This document shows, piece by piece, positions 9,976 through 22,106 of a DNA stretch of 64,000 bases (its first letter is position 1; every line of letters begins with the position of its first letter). Source of the stretch: Eretmocerus hayati (lineage: Eukaryota; Arthropoda; Insecta; Hymenoptera; Aphelinidae); contig CM056742.1 of the NCBI GenBank assembly GCA_029851415.1, positions 92,742,748 through 92,806,747 on the forward strand, given 5' to 3'. The translations under genes and the position numbers were made by a program. The notes below the pieces were generated by a model. The model had not been told where the DNA came from and searched no databases. It worked only from the letters and a program-made list of their open reading frames with translations.

Positions 9976-10966
9976 TTAACTCTCAGCTGGCACACCTCCG
10001 ACAAATAACATAGCTGGCCAACCTGGGTCGATTCGACCCACGCCGGAAAATTGATGCTGTAGCTATTATATTGACTCTTTCGACTCGGAAAATCTTTTGT
10101 AGCTCCTTTAATATGTTTTTGATGGGCCAATGTATTCAGATAATCTTCAAGGCCAAATAAAAAATTCCAAAAAATACAAATGTCCAGAAAAATGCAAAAA
10201 TTCCCCTTTTTCACTAAAAAAATTGTAGACGGCGCAATTTTTACCCAAATGAGCTGAAAATTCAACTGAGTCATCTTGAGATGGGGTCAACCCAAGGAGA
10301 AAAAAGCGCAAGCGTGGATCTTGAAGAAGAGGTATTTATTCTGACATATTACGACGCATGAATTGAAAACTTCTATTCTCACCTAATATGCCGGAATAGA
10401 GACCTCTATTGGAAGATCGACCACTGGACTATTTTTTTCTCATATCTACTTGATCTTGAGATAACTCCGTTGAATTTTCAGCTCATTCCATTGGAAATTG
10501 CGTCCTCTAGAATATTTTCAGTGGAAGGCCTCTTGTTTGCAATTTTTTGCAATAATTTGTTATAAAAAAAAAAAACCCATTCTTTGCAGTTCGTCGTTCG
10601 TCTCGTGCATGGCTATCGAGTATACGATATTGAGCTGTATGGACGCGAAGTCGGATGAGAAAACAACGTACGTAACCAAAAATTATATGTAATTGATTCT
10701 GATCCATGAAACAAACTCGAGTGGAAAATACACGACGCGCGCATAGCTGGCACACCCGGGTACTTTAGACCCAGCGTCAACTTCGCTTGGCTGTGGTGAG
10801 AAGACGCGCACGCCAGACCTGTTGCTATATGTACGGTCGGTAAGTGGCACATCTTGACTACCGACAAATGTCACCCTAAGCCCGGGGAACTTCGAGTTAC
10901 GAGCGTGGTGATCTCATAAAAAAAGCCTTGGGTCCAATAGACCCACGTGTGCCAACCGAGGGTTAA
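9976..10966. mobile_element. TTAA-flanked non-autonomous TIR element (piggyBac-like)
   Basis: TTAA at 9976-9979 is followed by CTCTCAGCTGGCACAC. At the right end GTGTGCCAACCGAGGG precedes TTAA at 10963-10966. These ends match in inverted orientation at 13 of 16 positions, and subterminal TGGGTC(G/T)ATT(C/G)GACCCA blocks are also shared. A further terminus-like sequence AGCTGGCACACCCGGGT at 10744 suggests a second, nested or rearranged copy. No transposase frame is seen. The TTAA duplication and ends fit a piggyBac-type mechanism. Confidence 0.45.
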
Positions 10967-13308
10967 AAATGTCATTTCCTTATGGGACATGAAGATGTGG
11001 ACTCCATTGCACCTGGAACCACGTGTGATTTGATCTCTAGGATAACAGAAACATATATACAAACTGCCTCAATCGTAGACCTACCCCGGGAGGAATGCGG
11101 GGCTCATAAAAACTGAGAATCGACGGAATCGTGCATTTTGGTGAATGTAGAGTATCTTTATCCTGTAACAGAGGCCATTGGGAAGCATCTTATAATGTTG
11201 ATCACGACTTTTTCTCACTCCTCTGATACCAAGGTCACCTCATTTCGGCGAGAAAGCATTCTCATGAGAATGATTGTAACACGAGGCCCCCATTTACATG
11301 CATAGGATTATTCGTTATTCGACCGCGAGTGCGCAGTGAAGCTGCAAAATGAGTTACGCGACTGTTTTATCATTGTTTGAATACTACTCTACTCAAAAGA
11401 AGTTTGCCGGGTATGTCCTGCGATATTGAAAATTTCCAAATTTTTCAACGAAAAAGACCCGAATTGTCAGATTCGCCCATATGTATAAAAGCGGCTCTAT
11501 GTACGAAAACTCAATTGCCGAAGGAGGGCCTGGAAATATTGAAACATATATTCTGAGAATTGGAGTATTGGGTATTTTCTCATGAAAAGAGTTTCGTTTG
11601 TTTGACCATGATTTCATTTCTATAACTTATATAATTATTTGAAATTCATCTCAAAAATTCGATTCTACACAATTCAAAACCACGATCTCGATCATGTACA
11701 TAGAATTGGAAATTACTATTATTGCTGATTTTCTCTATGGCCGACGATGTCACCCTCATCCTCAATTTGACTTATTTGGATTGATAATATAATACGTCTA
11801 TCTGTAACATATCTGAATCAGTGAGCATTAGTACGCACTTAATGTGAATTTGAGCACTATTTGCGTGTCTCGTATTTTCGAGATACAAAAAATTTCAAAA
11901 TCGCGCATATTCATTGTGGGCCGAACGAACAGATTTTATTTGTTTGATAGTTGGATTTCTACGCGTATACCCGGTGAATTTACATTAAAACCGAACCGGC
12001 ATCAGACCACTGCGTTATGTTGGCTTCTCGTGAGTCTGAACCCCATCCTGGGTACAGAGACGATTGGTCCAGCTCGCCCAATTGGGTCTGATACGTGAGA
12101 CTTGCCCACGTTCGCGTAAAAATTAATTCCTGTTCCGTCTTAGATCACGAATAATCGCCAGGTTGACTATTCATTCCGATTCAAAGAGGGTCGCGATGTT
12201 TAAATCCGCGTGCTCGCCGAAGCGGACCACTTGGATTTTCTAAGATTTAAACTTACATTGGTCTTTGGGAGACCTGGTGACGCTCCCGATACTGGCATGT
12301 ATAATTTTTAGCTGTTGGTTGGCTGTAGTTCCAGCACAAGTGAGCGCACACCCGTCGGTCGGCTTACTAAATGCCCAAGCTCACCAGATCCCCTCTTCAA
12401 GACCAATTTCGGCGGCTCGACTGGACGATTCCATAGACATGCGTATTCATGCATGCTAATAGAAATTTCACCGCGAATTTAAATTAATTGCTCAGCTTTT
12501 AGTATTCGTATATCGGTGATCGTTCGTCGTGGAAAGGGTGTAAAATATAGCTGACCAGACATATACATTTCGTATCCCACAATCGTCGCGTAAAAATGGC
12601 TTCTAGTATTAGTGCATCGATTACTTCACAATAGCCGAATATACAGTTGTTAGTGTTAGTATTTACCACACCATACATGCATGATTCTACTTACACGACC
12701 AGTCTGATGGTCATCTGCTCAAGCGGCTGACTGAAAATGCTCATTTCTAAAACTTTTAAAATTATCTGAGTTTTCGCGTTACATATAAAGCCATAATATT
12801 CCGATTTTTTCGTCTGCGACAACACATTATCTCCTTTCCCCTTCCATTGATTCTCTACGAGAATTTATGATCAACCAATTGATTCAGATCGTCCACATAC
12901 ATCTAAGTCATGACCCCCCTTAGGTTTGAGTTAGCAGGAGGGAGTCCAAATTATTTCCAATTCACAAATATTGTGCTTTGTTTCGAAAAGATTCGAAATA
13001 TGGCATAATAAAAATGACAAGCCATCTCTGTATATACCTACCTATACGTATCTCTGTATTTACCTCCTTCCCTCATCGAAATAGCGTTCTAGCAAGAATT
13101 GCGTTCCGACCACTCGATTCAGGACTCCGGAGAAAGTCCTTGTCGAAGTCCTCCATATTCCTAAAGCAGATCCAAAGGAGTACAAACCATCTATAAGGAT
13201 TTTTTTTTCCCCCAAATTTGTAAGCCCTCAGACAAAGAGATGCTGAATTTGACGAAGGAGAACTGACATATCGAGAAAGATTTCCTGATCAAGATTTGGT
13301 TTTGATAA
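10967..13308. other. Non-coding
   Basis: AT-rich sequence without a gene, tandem repeat or TIR that I can support. Short frames (for example 11844-12098) have no recognisable motif. Confidence 0.4.
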
Positions 13309-14258
13309 ATAAGGTCAGTGCACCCAACTTGCCCCCATCAAGCCATTTTCTTGATAACTTTGGTCCATCTCCATATTTCCCAACAAACCTCAGCTTATTT
13401 TGAAGTTTGTCTTCAGACCTTCAAAATGAGTTAAGCAACGTTTGATTCGAATCAACTGGAGCCAAACTGTTTGAATTCTCCCAAGAGGTGATTTTTGATA
13501 GTTTACAAAAGTGTGTACCCAAATTGCCCCCATTAAGCCACTTTCTCAATCACTTGGGTTTACTTCAACGATTTTCAACGTGCTTCAACTCATTCTGAAG
13601 CTTGTTTGAAGACCTTCAAAATGCACTGAACAACGTCCAATTTGGATCAATTGGAGCCGAACTGTCTCAATTCTTCGGAAATAAATTATGGAAATCGGCG
13701 ATAAAGTGTTTTCATCGCCGTGCACGCACATTTGGAGCTGTTCCGTGGTTCGAAACACTATTTTTGACCCATTCTGACGTGATGAACACGTTCTGAGTGG
13801 TGGGAAAAGTTGTTCTGCACGCCCTTTCGAGATATACATATGTATGGGGGCATGTTAGGTACACTCCGATGCTCGCATCCTTGTTTACAAATCGTCTCCG
13901 TGTTTTGCATATAAAACAGCTCCATATCCAAATTTCGCAATTCTAAAAGAGCCATGCTGAAGCTCTTAAAACAAGGAATCGCATGCGCTGAGGTACGTTG
14001 AAATTGGTTGAACTCAAAGAATTTGGCACCGATTTTACTGAACGCAGTTCCCTCGGTGCTTGCTTAGCTAAGCAATCACGAGAAATAGAAAAATCACTTT
14101 AGATTTTCTGGAGACCGCAGGAATGATTCGGGGTCGACGCAAACGACTCACTCTCTCATATTTGAAAATAACAAACGTAAAAAAAAATTGCCGGGAGGCC
14201 AAGGAGTGCCCATCCCCGAGATCGGCATATGGGGGCAAGTTGGGTACACTTACCTTAT
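13309..14258. mobile_element. 950-bp TIR element (MITE-like)
   Basis: 30-bp terminal inverted repeats at 13309-13338 and 14229-14258 agree at 28 of 30 positions (core CACCCAACTTGCCCCCAT). Related internal termini occur at about 13510 (TACCCAAATTGCCCCCAT) and, inverted, near 13842 (ATGGGGGCATGTTAGGTACA), suggesting a nested or duplicated ancestor. No transposase is seen. The target duplication is unclear. Confidence 0.55.
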
Positions 14259-15866
14259 GTGATTTCGGAAAGATATAAAATTATTCTCATTATAATGAGA
14301 AGTTATCATATTTCTGATTTCAGATATTCGGTAGATGAAATGCTGATCTCATGAAATTGGTTTGAGGGAGCATTCTGCTAATCTCTTTCAGCAGCGTATA
14401 TTGGATTGCAATCTCGATGCACCAATCCGTCTCTGTCCGAATCTATTCGAACGAATCCGGATTGATCTAACTCTATCCGTCTCAATCCCAAAAATTAGAA
14501 CGGCTCCTGTACGGCTCAATCCAATCACCAAGAGTAAAATTTCGAAACATTGTACTTCATCCGAATCACCCCATCTCGTGGTGTTTCCATCAATTTTAGA
14601 CAGTTTAGATATGGAAGTGGATCAAGACATCGACTAAGACAATGTTATTGTATATTTCATATTTATAAGCACCATCTCCCCTCATTTACAACTTATCGCA
14701 TCTCAACACTTAACTCACACAACTCATAACTAAAGCACTGGTCGTCGTGTTGGAGACCTGACTCATATACGAACCGAGTGGATAATTCGTCGATTGCGAT
14801 AGTGGAGATATATATCTGTTCTATATCTGAACTGATAGGTTCCCACAAAACGCCACCAAGCGGTAGATGGCGTATCAATACTATTGTTGTCGACTCTTTC
14901 ACCAAGACGTCAATCCGTTCTCATCCCACAAGGCCGTAATGGTACTCGGGCACTCTATCGTATGACAGCGGTCCCGAATAAGGATGAAGGACCTGGACTC
15001 CTATCCTTTTTCCAGGTAGACCTAGAAAAGTCACAAATTTAATTAGATCCATTCGAGTATAGTATTCAATTCATCAGGACTAAATCTGAAAGAGACCCCC
15101 TCATAAAACGAAACCCAAACCACTGCAAGTAGAGGTTTCAGAGAGTGGACTTGGGTGATTTGATGTGAAATATGATCTAATAGGTATAAGAAGGACCTTA
15201 CATAATTGCTAGAGGCGAGGAGAATCAATGTTGATGATTAGCCTACCTCTGGACACCACCAGACCAAGTTCATCTTTGAACGCATACCTCGTTTCTATGT
15301 TTCCGCAAAACCTGCAATCAGAAAAATGTTGGATATAATCAAACTAGCTACATGAGAGTTACTTCATTAGAAAGAGTATATTTCTTGGAATCATTCGAGT
15401 ACAAAAATTTAACCACCTAGTCCCAAATGAATGAGACTGATAAAATAATAGTCTTTGTTCGCATGCAGCCCATGCTGATACATAGTAGAACAGTGCCCTG
15501 TTTGAACACAGAGTAATTTGTGAGTACGGCTCTTCCAGTTCTCCTGGGGTACTCATGTTCTAGAAGAACGTCATGCGGAGATGCTAGGACCAATATTGAT
15601 GAATAGAAGTATCGATTGGCTGAATCCATGTAAGATCGTCCGGTGGAAACGGCCGACATTTCAAATTTTCTTGGAGAGGGAATATATGATTTTGGAGACA
15701 AAATGGGGATACACGTATTTTTTCGTTTTGCCCAAAACCGATTCGCTCGGAAGTTGTGCAAGTTTTGAGTTTGTATGTAAAATGACGAATTCCTCGATAT
15801 GACTCAAAAATCACTGAAATTGCAACCACTCGGCTGGCAGTCAGGGTATCGATACGAATCTTTTAC
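14259..15866. other. Non-coding
   Basis: No gene supported. 14420-14530 contains short AATCCG/TCCGAATC-type repeats inside a small open frame. 15690-15780 is a second copy of the dispersed family seen at 2690-2800. Confidence 0.4.
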
Positions 15867-16270
15867 CTATTGTTGAGTGTATGTTTTCACACCAAATTCC
15901 ATTGCTGTATAGCAGGTAAATCCGCTAAGAGCTCGAGGAATCGTTATTTCATGGAGAATGGTCAAAATTGAATATCTCAAGAAAGTATTGATATTTTCGG
16001 CTGAGATTCCGTATGAAACTAGATTCGAATATGAAGAACGCGGTAGGATTCGTCCGGTCCACAGGACATGATCGGATCGAGCAGGAAAGAATAAATTGGA
16101 GACAAACAACGTTTTCGTCCTCCAACCAGCAATAGCGTTGAGCACCAATCTTTTTTTTCAATCAAGATCATCATGAGATGCCAGTTACCTTAAATGTATC
16201 TAGATCTACTAACGTAATGCTCATGATGCCCTTATCTGCTTTACGATATTCCAAGAGTCTCAACCGACTC
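15867..16270 (-). repeat. ~400-bp dispersed repeat, left inverted copy
   Basis: The reverse complement of this segment matches 17826-18240 over its length (roughly 80% by eye), including TCAACGCTATTGCC/T, TGCTCGATCCGAT(C/T)ATGTCCTG, CAGCCGAAAATATC and GCTATACAGCAATG. Part of it is open in the same frame in both copies (for example SRKY(Q/R)YFLEI(F/L)NFDH). Confidence 0.75.
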
Positions 16271-17825
16271 AAAAAAATGAAGTGACACTGACATCATCCA
16301 TTTTAATCAATATTATGTTGTCGATTTGAGATATGAGGAAATCCCAGAAACTGTTGATTTTTGGCCTCTAAAAGTGGAATGATAGGAAGAAGCCTTGTAC
16401 ATGTCTGAAATTTCTCATATCCCTTCTTTGAAGGCTCCAAAAACATAATCTTCCATGTGAGTCAACTGACAGAAATCGCTAAACGACTTACAGGACAAAG
16501 TCTTGAGCGAGTACTTTTGGGAAATTCGTTTCTAAATTTTCATTGTTTGGGTAAGCATTGGGGGTCTCTTAGAATACTTGAATGGACGTGAAGGAGTCTC
16601 GAATTCCTGAATGCGTGAAAAGAATTGCACAATAGTAATGATGGAGGCTTGTGATCTATTGGAAGGTGGCAAAAATACACTAAATATTGAAGTGTCTCGG
16701 GAAAAATTGTTCTCCGGGGAGATTGACAAATACAAACATCAAATACGATCCCGGTCATTTTTATACAAATCTGGGATGTCCCTGAATGCTTCGAAAGATT
16801 TGATGAAACATTCCAAGGCGATTTTGTCTATATAAAATTGTCTATTATCCCCATTCAACCAGATGGCACTCTCAAACGCGCTAGAGCCTGAGCGTAGTGA
16901 AGTGGATATGGTTTCTTGATACTATTACCCATTATTTCTCGGTATTTAGGAGTTCGTCCGTTGATTAAAGTAAGTGTACACCGCCGAGAACGGCGTGAAT
17001 ATACCATGAGTTACACTCATTCCATTCCGGTTTAACGCAATCTCTTGATTTCCCCATTGATGTACATAGATGTGCGATAGGTCGATTTCTCTGTTTTTCC
17101 GTGGGAAAGACAATGAGTTTATCGCAGAGTCCTTCCAGAATGCGCTGAAAAGTGTATGAGCTTAAGAACAGAAATGATGATTTCTTATCGAAACGGAGTA
17201 ACAGACCGTCCAATGCCTGTCACGGCTCAGCACGTCGATGTCCATCTCCCACTAAAAGAAAAATCACAACTTCGGATCATTAGAAACATCCCTGCAGAAA
17301 TACAGACCCCGCTGTGGTACGCTAGAACCGCGAGAGCTCAACGAATTTTGAGAGTCGTTCCGAGTGACACGTTAATTCCTCGATTTTCGGGTGTTCTCAC
17401 ACATGACCTTCTCTAGTATCTATCCGCATCCACCAATCGATCCCAAATCAGGTGTCCAGTTTCAGGACATCGGAACGAAGGGAATTTGACTGGTTAGGCC
17501 CCATAAGACGTCGTACAATCCAAATGATCGCGGAGTGACAGCAAAAGTCAACAGTTTCTGGGATTTCCTCATATATGGGAATTGGCGCGAGGGAACAATG
17601 TTCCATCAATTTGTCATCATCCGTATTGCAGTGGAAAGAGCTCTGCTATTCCCCTCGTGTTACTCTTCCTCTGAAAAATAGCGTGGCTTTGACGAAATTT
17701 GCGGGAGGAAATTGCTAGACCATGATTCCCCCAGACCCATTCCCATATCTCTCAAATCGACAGCATGATATTGAACATATAGATATTGATCACAGTAAAT
17801 AGTGGCAGTCACTCCATTTTACTGA
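16271..17825. other. Non-coding spacer between inverted repeats
   Basis: No gene supported; several small frames without recognisable motifs. Confidence 0.4.
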
Positions 17826-18240
17826 ATCAGAAGAGCCTCTTGAGATATTGTAAGGAAGATGGGGGCACCATGAGCATCATGAGAGTGAATCTAGATACAT
17901 TTTGGATGATTGGCATACCTCTCATGATGATCCCAATTGGGAAAAATGGTAGGAGTTCAACGCTATTGCCTATTGGAGAATGGAAAAGTTGTTTTTCTCG
18001 GATTATTCCTTCCATGCTCGATCCGATTATGTCCTGCAGATCGCATGAATTTGACCTCATTCTTCATATTCAAATATAGTCTCACGAGGAGTTTCAGCCG
18101 AAAATATCGATACTTCCTTGAGATACTCAATTTTGACCATTTTCATGGAATAACGACTCCTCAAGCTCTCAGCAGGTTTGCCTGCTATACAGCAATGAAA
18201 TTTGGTGTGAGAACATGCTGTGCTGTGCCTCAGTTGTTTT
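17826..18240 (+). repeat. ~400-bp dispersed repeat, right copy
   Basis: Partner of 15867-16270. The frame through 17937-18302 stays open and carries the shared segments RYC(L/W)LE, PCSIRLCP, FSRKYRYFLEILNFDH and CYTAMKFGV. A C-x-x-C-x-x-H follows (ICYQCSYHEVE near 18265). It could be the relic of an unrecognised element protein; no known family identified. Confidence 0.6.
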
Positions 18241-18467
18241 TCATGTTTGACATAGAGAACATATGTTACCAATGCAGTTATCATGAGGTGGAGGTCTGGT
18301 AAATTCCACCATCAACAGCATTCCTTCCGAACTCCATCTTCGAGGCTATGAGTTTGAGGCTATGGTCCTGGAACGAAATTACATCAGAGTCTTATACGAG
18401 GTGATAAGGGTGAAAATAAGCCTGACCGATACTGCATGAAGCATAATTTATCTCATGCGAAAAGTAA

Positions 18468-18647
18468 CGACATTGCTGGCGTGCCCTTCAGCTTGGGGCT
18501 GAAGAACGTGCAAAAAGAGGAGGTTTCTTGGAGCGGCTAGGTGTGAAAGCAGTTCCAGCAACCATGCGTGCCAAGCGACGATTTGGAATGAGTCTGAAGC
18601 AGCGTAAGATTACTGATGTCCAGAGGAGGGGGAAGAGGAGTGGATAG
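18468..18647 (+). CDS. Short basic reading frame (uncertain)
   Basis: The frame is open for 59 codons after a TAA at 18465-18467 and ends in TAG. It is rich in Arg/Lys at the end (MRAKRRFGMSLKQRKITD, ending in RRGKRSG); the only ATG inside (18564) gives 27 codons. It resembles the basic tail of a DNA-binding or core protein and lies upstream of a penton-like copy, but there is no solid support for function or expression. Confidence 0.2.
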   Translation, partial: RHCWRALQLGAEERAKRGGFLERLGVKAVPATMRAKRRFGMSLKQRKITDVQRRGKRSG

Positions 18648-18744
18648 ACTCTTGGAGGTGTGAATATGCGTAATCTTGGCCTGGCTCAATGAAGAGGGTT
18701 CTTACCAGCAATCTTACCCCCCTCCTTCAGCAGCACTTAAAATA

Positions 18745-21483
18745 CCCCTGTGAACCTGGCCCGCCAAATCGGGCCAAAATACGCTTGTGGTAGGCCGGAA
18801 TTTGTTGTAATTGCTTGAACAAATCTCGAATTTTGGGCCGGCTGCGTTTTTGAGTTACGAGCCCTCAAAGTAGCCCAATTCCATCCCCCACTCCTCCCTC
18901 CGTACACTTACAGAAGTGCCCAGATCTTCGCGAATTTAGCTGCTGGAGGGACGCACGCGGGCTCAAATTGGTGCTTGAATTTTGGGCCACCACAAGCAAT
19001 TATAAAAAAATCGAAGTAATTACGTTGAAGTACCAAAAAACTGCTCGCAGTGTCCCCGTGTAAAAGCATACGGGCGGATGGTCGGCGGAGAGGGGACAGT
19101 CGAGGGAGAAGAGGAGAAGCCCCGCGCAGACGCATCATCGTTCAAAAAACTTGTCTGCTGCGCTGATGTGCAGCATCTGATCTGATCGTCGTCGTCGTTT
19201 ATCACGCTGTGTTTACACCGGTGCCGAGGTCGACGAGCACCCTGGGCACTGGCTGGCACTGGCTCTGGACTCTCGGTGCTCTTTGGATGAATGCGTGTGT
19301 TACAGGGAGAAGCTGCGTGTCATCCTGGACGACGTCGCCAACATGTGCTGTGTGCCTGTGCACCACGACGCCCGGGGCTCCACACCCGACCTGGTGCACC
19401 GGCGGTGGTCTTCTTGCCCAGTCCTCTATCAAGCTACGGCTACGTCCTTTCATGCACCTTGCACTCTAAGCCAATATTTGATGTATGTAGATTGAGCATA
19501 TAAGATTCGATTCAAAGGCCTGGGAGCTTCAGAGTCAAATTCTTATCTTTTCGATATTGGGAAATCTTCATCCAAGTTCCTTGTGTTAGAGCTCTGTTGC
19601 ATATTCTTCCAAACAAGGAGGCAGGAATTTCATTACTTAAACCTGCCATCTCATCATGCATGTATAGCATTTCAATGAAAAGGATAACCCACCAGTTGAT
19701 CGTTCAATCACGTTAAAGTGTTAATGATGCAAAACTTGAGTGACTCAATATTTTCAGAAGCGCTTTGACTCCTACAATCTCCAAGATGAAGATCTGTTTG
19801 GAGTTATGTCAAAGCTTGAAAATGAAGACTTGTCATTGTTAGATAGAGATAAGATCATTTTGCCAAATTTGGATGTTCTGATATTAGTTAGTTCAATTCT
19901 ACAGTAAACGCTATATAAATTCACTCACAGTTCTCATTCGAGTGTCTCATCTATCATTTTGTAGACCGATATCCGAGTCTACACATGACCAACACTTCGA
20001 AATCTTTTCACCTAGCAGCGATTGCCTAGAAATCTTGCATGTATGCAAACAGTGTAGCAATGAAAAGACCTTAAAGCATTAATAGCCTGCACCAGATAGA
20101 AGTCAATGAATCTAAGTTGATGTCACTATTCTATCCGTTCCACTCTCAAAGTCAAGGGTAGAGTATTCCTTCACCAATTCCAGAAGAATATTATTCAAAC
20201 AGTGTGGGTATGGACAATTCAATTTAGACTTTGCATGATTCAAACATGAGATATGTAATTAGCCATAAATGATTGGCAGTACTTTGAATGGTCACTAGCA
20301 CAATATGTGACTTCTGATATGTTCCTCTATTCTCACTGGAGCGCTGGAGAGGCTCCGAGTTGACCAAGTCCAGCACGTCATAGAACTGAATAAGCTGCAA
20401 GCCCTGCGCTGGTATAGTGCTGAGATTCCACTGATGTGAAACGAATACTGTAGAAATGTCAATCGCATGAAAAAGCATAAGATCAGTTCATTTCATACAA
20501 TGTCTTTCAAGGATGAATGAGACAAGAGAACCAGGAATCAAAACAGTAAGACTCAATTTCAATTCATGATGGTCAACTCAATGTACGGAAAACTTAGCAC
20601 ATTTAGAGTCAAGGGAGAATAGTTTTTTGGGTCCACATATGAGCAGCAGCTTGAAGCAGTGAATCCTGAAACTATTGTGTAAAAATGTCTCAGCCTCAAA
20701 GTATTGCCAAAAAAAAGCATATAAGGCACATTCGCAATCACGGTACTTTTGTCTAGTCCGATTCCAACGAGAGCGTGAAAAGACGTAACTTGATAGAGGA
20801 CTGTTGGCATGAAGACCACCGCCGGTGCACCCGGTCGGGCGTGGAGCACCGGACGTCGTGGTGCACAGGCACACAGCACATGTTGGTGACGTCGTCCAGG
20901 ATGACACGCAGCTTCTCCCTGTAACACACGCATTCATCCAAAGAGCACCGAGAGTCCAGAGCCAGTGCCAGCCAGTGCCCAGGGTGCTCGTCGACCTCGG
21001 CACCGGTGTAAACACAGCGTGATAAACGACGACGACGATCAGATCAGATCAGATGCTGCACATCAGCGCAGCAGACAAGTTTTTTTAACGATGATGCGTC
21101 TGCGCGGGGCTTCTCCTCTTCTTCCTCGACTGTCCCCTCTCCGCCGACCACCCGCCCGTATGCTCATACACGGGGACACTGCGAGCAGTTTTTTGGTACT
21201 TCAACGTAATTACTTCGATTTTTTTATAATTGCTTGTGGTGGCCCAAAATTCAAGCTCCAATTTGAGTCCGCGTGCGTCCCTCCGGCAGCTAAATTCGCG
21301 AAGATCTGGGCACTTCTGTAAGTGTACGGAGGGGGGAGTGGGGGTGGAATTGGGCTACTTTGAGGGCTCGTAACTCAAAAATGCAGCCGGCCCAAAATTC
21401 GAGACTTGGACAAGCAATTACAGCAAATTCCGGCCTACCACAAGCATATTTTGGCCCAATTTGGCGGGCCAGGTTCACAGGGG
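18745..21483. mobile_element. 2.7-kb foldback-like element with ~710-bp inverted arms
   Basis: The ends are CCCCTGTG (18745) and CACAGGGG (21483). The arms 18745-19453 and 20775-21483 are reverse complements with high identity and few indels; both contain an AT-rich outer half with a TGGCCCAAAATTC-type motif and a GC-rich inner ~250 bp. No clear target duplication is visible at the flanks and no transposase is found. Mirror-image open frames in the GC-rich inner part of each arm arise because all frames are open there and are not called as genes. It could be a long-TIR DNA transposon derivative, a foldback element, or an inverted duplication. Confidence 0.7.
19454..20774. other. Unique spacer of the foldback element
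   Basis: AT-rich sequence without a recognisable gene or repeat. If the locus is transcribed through, this would be the loop of a long hairpin RNA. Confidence 0.5.
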
Positions 21484-22106
21484 TTTGGAGCACTGGGTTC
21501 ATCAGCAAGGTGCCCTGCGAACGTTACGGGATCCACGAGTGCTATGTGTATAAATAAGGAGCAATTGGCTGAATTGAGAAGGTAAATCTTGCATTAGAGG
21601 CTGAAGGTCGGGGATCGCGATTGAATCCATCATCCTGCAGCAACTAGCTAGGTGGGGGTATGATGAAGAAAAAATCTCAAACAAACAAAAGGGAGGGGGA
21701 AAAAGTGGAAGGTATGTCGAGGAGTCAACTGTTGAGGTTAGTTCACAACATACCCTACATAAGAGGTGTATTTTCACTAACTGAACTACCTCCCCCCCCC
21801 CACCTGCGTGGAAAACCGAAGCGAATCTAGTGAATCTGGGTAATGCACACTGGGGTGCCTACACAAAGAGAGTTTTATCGATTCCTTCGATAGTTTTGGG
21901 TATCTAAGACCACCACGTGAATTGGTGAATTTTTGGGGGAAGAGCTGTCCAGATTGTCGAGTTTTGTACAACAGAAGTCAGCGTCAAACCTTTGGTCAGA
22001 GCCATTGCGGTCCGCTGGGTGTGTAACTCTTGCGAGAACATCTCCTAAAAAAGGTGTTGCGTGATTGTCTTTCAGTCAATTGCTCATTGCAAATCAGTTG
22101 TGAAAG
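21484..22106. other. Non-coding
   Basis: No gene supported. A TATA-like TATAAATA lies near 21547. A TCAGT initiator-like sequence is at about 22073, ahead of the next frame. Confidence 0.35.

Noticed and set aside
9834..10274. 146-codon minus-strand frame
   Set aside because: It crosses the left end of the TTAA-flanked element (9976), is AT-rich and has no recognisable motif.
14362..14637. 91-codon frame near 14.4 kb
   Set aside because: Composed of short AATCCG/TCCGAATC-type repeats; no domain, poor support for a gene.
19020..21321. GC-rich frames mirrored in both arms of the foldback element
   Set aside because: Several frames are open in each arm and no domain is recognised; symmetry comes from the inverted repeat. 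A captured host exon remains possible but unsupported.
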